Shown here in pieces: positions 41,786 through 48,875 of a stretch of DNA of 48,875 bases. The notes beneath the pieces are model-generated. The model had not been told where the DNA came from, ran no database searches, and was given only the letters and a program-made list of their open reading frames with translations. A program made the translations under genes and the position numbers. Source of the DNA: an uncultured Alphaproteobacteria bacterium (GTDB taxonomy: Bacteria > Pseudomonadota > Alphaproteobacteria > HIMB59 > GCA-002718135); NCBI GenBank assembly GCA_902604905.1, contig CACLAN010000006.1:1-48875 (forward strand), in the 5' to 3' direction. The stretch's first letter is position 1. Each line of letters opens with the position of its first letter.

Positions 41786-41790
41786 AGTTA

Positions 41791-42417
41791 ATGCTTACAA
41801 AAAAACAAAAAGAGCTATACGATTATTTAAAAAATTATATTTCAAGTAATGAAATCTCCCCATCTTTTGAGGAAATGAAAAGTGCAGTTAATCTAAAATC
41901 AAAGTCAGGTATTCATAGATTAATTACTAGTCTAGAAGAAAGAGGTTTTATTAAAAGATTAAAGCACAAAGCAAGAGCAATGGAAATTATTAATAAAGAT
42001 AATATTGCTGATGAAAATTCTTTGTCAAATAGCATTAATATCCCATTAATTGGTGCAATAGCTGCAGGTGAAGCAATAGAGGCTATTGAAAATGCTGATG
42101 AATTTATTTCTGTGCCCTCTTCCATGACATCACCAAATGCTAAATATTTTGGATTAAAAGTAAAGGGCCTATCTATGATAGATAAAGGAATATTTGACGG
42201 TGATATTGCTGTGATAAAAAAGACAAATAATGTTGAAAATGGAAAAATTGCAGCTGTTATTACACAAGATAACGAGGTTACTCTAAAAACTATTAAATTT
42301 GATCGAGACAAGGTTTTATTAATTCCTGCTAACCAAAGTTTTCAGACAAAGGAATATGAAACAGGTGAAATCCAAGTACAAGGGACTTTATCTGGTATTA
42401 TAAGAAAATATAATTAA
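41791..42417 (+). CDS. lexA: SOS regulator LexA (S24 peptidase)
   Basis: N-terminal wHTH 'LTKKQKELYDYLKNYISSNEISPSFEEMKSAVNLKSKSGIHRLITSLEERGFI'; Ala-Gly cleavage site 'IGAIAAGEAIEAI'; catalytic Ser 'VKGLSMIDKGIFDGD'; Lys 'EVTLKTI'. Confidence 0.96.
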   Translation: MLTKKQKELYDYLKNYISSNEISPSFEEMKSAVNLKSKSGIHRLITSLEERGFIKRLKHKARAMEIINKDNIADENSLSNSINIPLIGAIAAGEAIEAIENADEFISVPSSMTSPNAKYFGLKVKGLSMIDKGIFDGDIAVIKKTNNVENGKIAAVITQDNEVTLKTIKFDRDKVLLIPANQSFQTKEYETGEIQVQGTLSGIIRKYN

Positions 42418-42437
42418 TAGTTTATCTTAATTTTAAG

Positions 42438-43838
42438 ATGACTATGTTAAAAACACGATTTGCCCCCTCTCCTACTGGTAATCTACATCTTGGAGGCGCT
42501 AGAACGGCTTTAATTAATTATATTGTAAGTAAAAAATCAGCATCATCTAAATTTTACTTGAGAATTGAAGATACAGATCATGAAAGATCAAAACAAGAAT
42601 ACACAGATAACATAACTAATTCCTTAAAATGGCTTGGACTTGATTGGGATGAAGACATTCAAGTTCAGTCTAAAAGATTATCAAGACATCAAGAAGTTGC
42701 CAAAGATTTACTTCAAAAAAAGCGAGCATTTAAATGTGTCTGTTCTGAAGAAAAAATTACTCGCCAAAGAAAATTAATTAGAGAAAATAAAAACTCTTCT
42801 AAAAAAATATGTAATGACTGTAAAAATGATAAAGATATTCAAAATAAAGATGAGGATTTTGTTGTTAGATTAGATGTGCCAGATGAAGGAAATTTAAATA
42901 TTAATGATACTATTCAAGGAGATGTTTCAGTAGCAAATTTAGAGTTAGATGATTTCATTTTACTTAGAAAAGATCAATCACCGACTTATATGTTATCCGT
43001 AGTAGTTGATGATCATGATTTAGGAATCAATTACATTATTAGAGGGGATGATCATTTTATTAATACTTTTAGACAATACTACATTTATAAATTTATGAAT
43101 TGGGATGTACCTCAATATGCTCATATTCCCCTTATTCATGGAGAAGATGGAAATAAATTATCAAAAAGACATGGGGCCGTAAATATTTTAGATTTGAAAA
43201 AAAATGGATATTTAAAAGAAGCTATTATTAACAATCTTATACTTTTGGGTTGGTCAAATAATAATGAAAATTCAGAAACTATTGAATTAGATGAAATAAT
43301 TGAAAATTTTGAAATATCTAATTTATCTAAATCATCTAGTATATTTAGTTTTGATAAATTAGATTTTTTTAATAATTTCTATTTAAGAAAAGAAAACGGG
43401 ACAGAAGAATTCATCAATTTTTGTGAAAGTGATATTGAATTAAATAAATATCTACAAAAAGATAATACAAAAATAAAAAATATTTTTAATGTTTATAAAA
43501 AAGATATAAAAAAACTAAGTGATTTGAATGATTCAATCAAAGTTTATTTTGATGAAAATTATAAAATAAATAAGACAGTAAAACTGACACCAGAATTTGA
43601 TAGTATTTTTAAAGAATTTTTAAATTTAATTGGAGAAATAAATGATTGGGATAGAGACAATATTCAAAATGTCATTAATGATTTTTTAAAAAATAATAAA
43701 ATTAAATTCCCTGTTTTAGGTAAGCCAATAAGATTTTTATTAATAAATTCCTATCAAGGACCTTCAATTTCTGATATTTTATTAATATTAGGTAAAAAAG
43801 ATACTATTGATAGATTAAATCAATATAGAGGTAATTAA
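42438..43838 (+). CDS. gltX: Glutamate--tRNA ligase
   Basis: HIGH-like '[22 protein letters not shown]', '[14 protein letters not shown]', KMSKS-like '[13 protein letters not shown]'. Confidence 0.97.
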   Translation: MTMLKTRFAPSPTGNLHLGGARTALINYIVSKKSASSKFYLRIEDTDHERSKQEYTDNITNSLKWLGLDWDEDIQVQSKRLSRHQEVAKDLLQKKRAFKCVCSEEKITRQRKLIRENKNSSKKICNDCKNDKDIQNKDEDFVVRLDVPDEGNLNINDTIQGDVSVANLELDDFILLRKDQSPTYMLSVVVDDHDLGINYIIRGDDHFINTFRQYYIYKFMNWDVPQYAHIPLIHGEDGNKLSKRHGAVNILDLKKNGYLKEAIINNLILLGWSNNNENSETIELDEIIENFEISNLSKSSSIFSFDKLDFFNNFYLRKENGTEEFINFCESDIELNKYLQKDNTKIKNIFNVYKKDIKKLSDLNDSIKVYFDENYKINKTVKLTPEFDSIFKEFLNLIGEINDWDRDNIQNVINDFLKNNKIKFPVLGKPIRFLLINSYQGPSISDILLILGKKDTIDRLNQYRGN

Positions 43839-43840
43839 AT

Positions 43841-45199
43841 ATGGCTGATTTCGAAGATAAAAAAATTAACGATAAACAATTTACTCTATTTAACAATGAG
43901 AGTGGTAAATCATATCAAATTCCAGTTATTGAAAGTAAAGATGGTCCAAATGTCTTGGATATTCGTAAACTCTATCAAGAAACTGGGTTATTTACTTTTG
44001 ACCCAGGTTTTACTTCTACTGCTTCATGTGAATCTGGAATAACATATATTGATGGTAACAAAGGAATTCTTCGTCATAGAGGCTATGATATCCACGATTT
44101 AGCATCTAAAAGTGAATTTCTTGAAGTTTGTTATCTTTTACTTCATGGGGAATTACCATCTCCTGAAGATAAACAGAAATTTAAAGATGTAATTACTAAT
44201 CATACAATGTTGCATGAGCAACTAGTAAATTTATACAGAGGGTTTCGAAGAGATGCGCACCCTATGGCAATTATGGTAGGTGTTGTTGGTGCCCTTTCGG
44301 CCTTTTATCATGACAGTACTGATTTTTCAGACATTAATCAAAGAATGATTGCCTGTCATAGATTAATAGCAAAAATACCAACAATAGGTGCAATGGCTTA
44401 TAAATATTCCATTGGTCAACCATTTGTTTATCCAAGAAACGATCTTTCTTATGCAGAAAATTTTTTATACATGACATTTTCTGTACCATCAGAAGATTAT
44501 AAGGTGAGTCCAAAAATTGTAAGAGCAATGGATAGATTTTTTACGTTACATGCTGATCATGAACAAAATGCATCCACTTCAACAGTAAGATTGGCAGGTT
44601 CTTCTGGTGCAAATCCTTTTGCTTGTATTGCTGCTGGTATTGCATCTTTATGGGGACCAGCTCATGGTGGAGCTAATGAAGCAGTAATTAAAATGTTAGA
44701 AGAGATTGGTGATGTATCAAATATTCAAAAATTTATAGATAAAGCTAAAGATAAAAATGACTCTTTTAGATTAATGGGTTTTGGGCATAGAGTTTATAAA
44801 AACTATGATCCAAGAGCCACAGTGATGAAAGAAAGTGCTCATGAGGTGCTGGAAGAGTTGAATATGCAAGATGATCCATTACTTAAAATTGCAATAGAAT
44901 TAGAAAAAATAGCCTTAAAAGATGAATATTTTATTAGTAAAAAATTATTCCCAAATGTAGATTTCTATTCTGGTATAATTTTAAAAGCATTAGGCTTCCC
45001 TACAAGTATGTTTACTGTTTTATTTGCAATTGGCAGAACTGTAGGATGGATATCACAATGGAAAGAAATGATAGAAGATCCAATTAATAAAATTGGTAGA
45101 CCTCGTCAATTATACACTGGTTATCAAGCTAGACCCTATCAAGTTGAATCTTCTAGAGAAAAAAAATCAATCTTTAATTGGCTTTGGAAGAAAGATTAA
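43841..45199 (+). CDS. gltA: Citrate synthase
   Basis: '[28 protein letters not shown]', '[15 protein letters not shown]', '[15 protein letters not shown]', '[15 protein letters not shown]'. Confidence 0.97.
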   Translation: MADFEDKKINDKQFTLFNNESGKSYQIPVIESKDGPNVLDIRKLYQETGLFTFDPGFTSTASCESGITYIDGNKGILRHRGYDIHDLASKSEFLEVCYLLLHGELPSPEDKQKFKDVITNHTMLHEQLVNLYRGFRRDAHPMAIMVGVVGALSAFYHDSTDFSDINQRMIACHRLIAKIPTIGAMAYKYSIGQPFVYPRNDLSYAENFLYMTFSVPSEDYKVSPKIVRAMDRFFTLHADHEQNASTSTVRLAGSSGANPFACIAAGIASLWGPAHGGANEAVIKMLEEIGDVSNIQKFIDKAKDKNDSFRLMGFGHRVYKNYDPRATVMKESAHEVLEELNMQDDPLLKIAIELEKIALKDEYFISKKLFPNVDFYSGIILKALGFPTSMFTVLFAIGRTVGWISQWKEMIEDPINKIGRPRQLYTGYQARPYQVESSREKKSIFNWLWKKD

Positions 45200-46301
45200 T
45201 CAATTTATTTATACGATTAATACTCACATCATAAGGGCTATAATCATTAACAATTTCTTTAAGATACATATTAATTAAATTAATTTGAGTTTCTTGTTTT
45301 TTTCTATCATTAAATAAATTTAGAAAAATATTTAATAACTTATTTTCATTTAAATTTGAGTTAACAACTTCTGGAATAATCATTTGATTGCTTATAATAT
45401 TTATAAGATTTGCATATTTCACTCTTACAAAAGGCTTGATTAAAATTTCTGTAAAATAATTAAGTTTATAAATTACTATTTGAGGAATATTTCTTTTGGC
45501 AATTTCTAAAGAGGCAGTACCAGAGCAAGTTATACTTAAGTAAACATCTTGATAATATTCATCAAATTTACTCATATCAGTTGAGATTATAGTCTCAGTT
45601 TTCCATTCATTAGTATTTTCTTTAATTAATGAAGCAAGATGAGGTAAAGTTGGTATAAATATTTTATAATCTAGATTATTCTTAGATATATATTTTTCAA
45701 TATAACTGAAATATTTTATAAGTTTTAATACTTCATTTTGTCTACTACCTGGTAAAAAAGATAGGTACTTATATTTTCCTTTAATCTCTCTTTTTTTTAT
45801 ATGAAAAATCGGATGCCCAATAAAAGTTTTATTTAGGTTATCAAAATTAAAATATTTATTTTCAAAATTAAACAAAAGAAAAATTTCATCAAAAATATTT
45901 GCAAATTTCCGTGCTCTATATGATCTCCAAGCCCAAACAGTTGGAGCAACTACATGTATTATTTTGTTCTTATAATTTGATTTTCTTAATTGGTTTACAA
46001 GGTTATAATTAAAATCTGGTGAGTCTATAGTTAAAACTAAATCATAATCATTTTTAATAATATAATTTTTTAATTTTCTTATCATTTTTAAATATTTTGA
46101 AATTGAAAGTATTATTTCAAAAAACCCAATAGATTTAAATTCTGATAAATCATAAATTTTATTAGAAATATATTTTTCAGATTGTTTGCCACAAACTCCA
46201 TCAAATTGGTATTTATCTATATTCATCCTTGATAAAATATTTGAGCAAATATTTTCTCCAGATTGTTCTGTACAACAAACAAAAATTTTTAATTTTTTCA
46301 A
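45174..46301 (-). CDS. lpxB: Lipid-A-disaccharide synthase
   Basis: '[13 protein letters not shown]' (GExSGD-like), '[33 protein letters not shown]', '[10 protein letters not shown]', '[11 protein letters not shown]'. Confidence 0.93.
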   Translation of the reverse strand: MKKLKIFVCCTEQSGENICSNILSRMNIDKYQFDGVCGKQSEKYISNKIYDLSEFKSIGFFEIILSISKYLKMIRKLKNYIIKNDYDLVLTIDSPDFNYNLVNQLRKSNYKNKIIHVVAPTVWAWRSYRARKFANIFDEIFLLFNFENKYFNFDNLNKTFIGHPIFHIKKREIKGKYKYLSFLPGSRQNEVLKLIKYFSYIEKYISKNNLDYKIFIPTLPHLASLIKENTNEWKTETIISTDMSKFDEYYQDVYLSITCSGTASLEIAKRNIPQIVIYKLNYFTEILIKPFVRVKYANLINIISNQMIIPEVVNSNLNENKLLNIFLNLFNDRKKQETQINLINMYLKEIVNDYSPYDVSINRINKLINLSSKAN

Positions 46302-47116
46302 TTTAGCTCGACTGATGAGATGAATAAATTATTTTGACTAGCATAATCAATAATTTTTTTCTTATCTAAAATTAAACACTTATTTTTTTGCAAAAATACA
46401 CCTTCATAATTATATTTTTTTAAATTTTTCATTGTATCTAAGCCAATTAAAGGAATATCAATTAGATTACTCTGATTTTGTTTTGAAAATTTAAATAGTA
46501 CACCATTATCATCTTTTCTTTTATATTCTTTACATCTTTTTAATAATTCATCTGTTCCTTCTATAGCTTCTAATCCTAAAACTAATTGATTTTGAATTAT
46601 CATAGCCTGACCAACATCTAATTTTTTATAAATTTGATATATTGATTTAGCTTTTTTTAAATTTAGAATTGCATTTTTTGAAGGCTTGACTTTTGTTAAA
46701 TTTATTTCGATTGAAAATAATTCCTTGCAATATTTGGTCCAATTAAAAAAAATATATCCTTTAGTTTCAAAGTATTTTTTTAAGCTTGTTAAAAGATTGT
46801 TGTCACCTTTTTTTTCTAATAAAAGACTTTTAGCTAGTAACAATGTCTGCAAATCAAAACCTAAATCTTTAATACCTGGTCTTTTTATACTTCCTGCAAA
46901 AATTATATGTTTTATTTTATTTGAATCTAAAACTTTAAAGATTTTTTTAACTGATAAGATATCTAAATCTACAACATTATGGTTGTTATAAAATTTATTA
47001 TTTTTATTATTCAAAGATAAAAATGTAACATCGTAATTTTTACTTAATAGTGATTTACCAATATATAGAGGCAAATTACCATCCCCAGCAATTATTCCTA
47101 TTTTAGTCATTTTCAA
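46298..47116 (-). CDS. lpxI: UDP-2,3-diacylglucosamine pyrophosphatase LpxI
   Basis: 'IGIIAGDGNLPLYIGKSL', 'GSIKRPGIKDLGFD', 'EAIEGTDELLKRC'; located between lpxA and lpxB as in alphaproteobacteria. Confidence 0.93.
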   Translation of the reverse strand: MKMTKIGIIAGDGNLPLYIGKSLLSKNYDVTFLSLNNKNNKFYNNHNVVDLDILSVKKIFKVLDSNKIKHIIFAGSIKRPGIKDLGFDLQTLLLAKSLLLEKKGDNNLLTSLKKYFETKGYIFFNWTKYCKELFSIEINLTKVKPSKNAILNLKKAKSIYQIYKKLDVGQAMIIQNQLVLGLEAIEGTDELLKRCKEYKRKDDNGVLFKFSKQNQSNLIDIPLIGLDTMKNLKKYNYEGVFLQKNKCLILDKKKIIDYASQNNLFISSVELN

Positions 47117-47888
47117 AAGTAGTAATACCTCTTTTTGAATTTGATTTCAGAAATTCAATTACTTCCTTAATTTCTAAAATTTCAGAACTTTCAACAAAAT
47201 TATTTTTTATATTATTTTCAATTGTATTATTTTCATCAAAAATTAAATTTACTTGATTTTTAATCTCATTAATTAGATTTGACGTTAATCCTTTTCTCTT
47301 TAAGCCAATGAGATTTAGGCTTTTTAAATTTTCTCTTATTCCTGTATACAAACCATACGGAATAATATCTTTTTCCACACCACTCATACCACCTATCATT
47401 GCGTGTTTTCCTATTCTTACAAATTGATGTATTGCCGAATTCCCCCCTAAAATTGCATTTTGATCAATTTCTACGTGTCCAGCAAGAGTTGCATTATTTG
47501 CTAAAATGACATTAGATTGAATTTTACAATCATGCGCTATATGCGAACCTACCATAAATAAACAATTGTTTGCAATAATTGTATTTAAACCTCCTCCAGA
47601 TGTACCTGGATTAACAGTAACATTTTCTCTAAATGTATTATTACTGCCAATTTTTAGATACGATTTTTCTTTATTATATTTTAAATCTTGAGGTTCAGAC
47701 CCAATTGAACAAAATGGGTAAAAAGTGTTACTATTTTCTATAGCTGTATTTCCGACAATAGAAACATGAGAAATCAAATTATTATTTTTTCCAATTCTAA
47801 CATCATTCCCAATAATACAGAAAGGGCCAATATGTGTTGTTTCATGAATTTCTGCATTTTTTGCAATAACAGCTGAAGGATGGATCAT
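47103..47888 (-). CDS. lpxA: Acyl-ACP--UDP-N-acetylglucosamine O-acyltransferase
   Basis: Left-handed beta-helix hexapeptides 'IHPSAVIAKNAEIHETTHIGPFCIIGNDVRIG', 'RENVTVNPGTSGGGLNT', 'GSHIAHDCKI', 'GGNSAIHQFVRIGKHAMIGG'. Confidence 0.96.
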   Translation of the reverse strand: MIHPSAVIAKNAEIHETTHIGPFCIIGNDVRIGKNNNLISHVSIVGNTAIENSNTFYPFCSIGSEPQDLKYNKEKSYLKIGSNNTFRENVTVNPGTSGGGLNTIIANNCLFMVGSHIAHDCKIQSNVILANNATLAGHVEIDQNAILGGNSAIHQFVRIGKHAMIGGMSGVEKDIIPYGLYTGIRENLKSLNLIGLKRKGLTSNLINEIKNQVNLIFDENNTIENNIKNNFVESSEILEIKEVIEFLKSNSKRGITTFEND

Positions 47889-47948
47889 ATGTATTACTCT
47901 ATTAAATTATGAAAATAAATCTTAAAATAAATAATATATTTCTGATTA

Positions 47949-48383
47949 TTACTTATACGTAATCATAGCTGAAAACTCAGCCTCACTTACTTTTACATCT
48001 CCTTTATAACAAGTACCTTCAAATTTATAAACATCTCTAACACTATTAATAAATTTTACTTCAAATGATACTCTTTCATCTGGACTAATAGGTTTTCTAA
48101 ATTTTGCTTTATTCACACTCATAAATAAAACTGACTTTTCTTTAAATTCTCTAAGTTTGTATGATACAACAATTCCAGCTGTTTGAGCCATTGCTTCAAT
48201 AATAATTACTCCAGGAACTATTGGGTTATCAGGAAAATGCCCCCTAAAAAAATATTCATTTGTCGAAAAAAATTTTTCAGATTTTCCGTGTTCACCAGGT
48301 ATGATTATTTCACAAATATCGACAAACAAAAATGGATCTCTATGAGGTATCAATTTTTTAATTTCTTCAGTATTTAATTTCAT
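47949..48383 (-). CDS. fabZ: 3-hydroxyacyl-ACP dehydratase
   Basis: 'LIPHRDPFLFVD', 'FRGHFPDNPIVPGVIIIEAMAQTAGI'. Confidence 0.96.
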   Translation of the reverse strand: MKLNTEEIKKLIPHRDPFLFVDICEIIIPGEHGKSEKFFSTNEYFFRGHFPDNPIVPGVIIIEAMAQTAGIVVSYKLREFKEKSVLFMSVNKAKFRKPISPDERVSFEVKFINSVRDVYKFEGTCYKGDVKVSEAEFSAMITYK

Positions 48384-48875
48384 TTTCTTAAACTATTTTT
48401 TATTATTTCTTTTTTCCATAACTTAATATCCTTTGCAGGAAAACCAGCTATTATAGCGTTGTTAGTTATGTTTTTTGTTACTCCGCTTTTACCAGCAATC
48501 GTAACATTATCACCTATTACTAAATGACCAGATATACCTGCTTGACCTCCGATTGTAACATAATTACCAATTTTAGTACTTCCAGCAATACCAACTTGAG
48601 CAGCAATTACTGCAAAATCTCCAATATTAACATTGTGAGCAATTTGCACTAAATTATCTATATTAGAAAATTCTCCTATCGAGGTTGAGGCAAAAACTGC
48701 TCGATCAATAGTCGTGTTAGATCCAATAGAAGAATTTTTTCCTATTAAAACATTGCCACTATGCTTAATTTTTTGTTTAGTTTTCATTTCAAATCCAAAA
48801 CCTGTACCGCCAATTCTAGCACCCGATTTAATTATACAATTTTCCATTATTATTGCATTTGAAATAGAGACGTTA
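48380..48875 (-). CDS. lpxD: UDP-3-O-(3-hydroxyacyl)glucosamine N-acyltransferase, C-terminal part (N-terminus beyond right edge)
   Basis: The frame stays open to the window edge upstream of the listed ATG ('NVSISNAIIMENCIIKSGARIGGTGFGFEMKTK'); 'IDRAVFASTSIGEFSNIDNLVQIAHNVNIG', 'GQAGISGHLVIGDNVTIAGKSGVTKNI'. Confidence 0.94.
   Translation of the reverse strand, partial: NVSISNAIIMENCIIKSGARIGGTGFGFEMKTKQKIKHSGNVLIGKNSSIGSNTTIDRAVFASTSIGEFSNIDNLVQIAHNVNIGDFAVIAAQVGIAGSTKIGNYVTIGGQAGISGHLVIGDNVTIAGKSGVTKNITNNAIIAGFPAKDIKLWKKEIIKNSLRK

Noticed and set aside
1-48875. tRNA/rRNA genes, CRISPR arrays, intact IS elements or prophage
   Set aside because: Gaps are too short for most RNA genes and none show cloverleaf/TTC-type signals; no regularly spaced repeats; no transposase or full integrase ORF, only the integrase-like fragment fused to pyrB.

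Overview
Very AT-rich, almost fully coding 48.9-kb chromosomal segment. Gene content and order (gatCAB/ruvX; pyrB-plsY-topA; ntrYX-trkA; pdhABC-lipA; eno-kdsA-pyrG-secG-tpiA-ppiD; trpEGDC-moaC-lexA-gltX-gltA; lpxB-lpxI-lpxA-fabZ-lpxD) point to a streamlined free-living alphaproteobacterium, with a SAR11-like style of genome; this taxonomy is inferred from gene order and family membership only. Most of the window is housekeeping. I saw no tRNA or rRNA gene, CRISPR array, intact transposon or prophage. The observations most worth follow-up are: (1) pyrB has an N-terminal extension of about 70 aa that resembles the N-terminal DNA-binding region of tyrosine recombinases/phage integrases, with no in-frame ATG/GTG/TTG start at the normal ATCase start; (2) pyrG is split into two ORFs by a single-base phase change at T_TTA_AAA_AAA_TGA, with an otherwise intact 538-aa reading frame; (3) NtrX has a degenerate sigma54-activator AAA+ domain with no recognisable GAFTGA loop or Walker B Asp-Glu; (4) a perfect alphaproteobacterial SOS box (GAAC-N7-GAAC) lies immediately upstream of lexA; (5) a HupE/UreJ-like gene and a DUF4198-like gene are divergent with overlapping start codons; (6) expected neighbours dprA, comEC, pyrC, moeA and lpd are absent at syntenic positions; (7) four of five convergent gene pairs overlap at their 3' ends.
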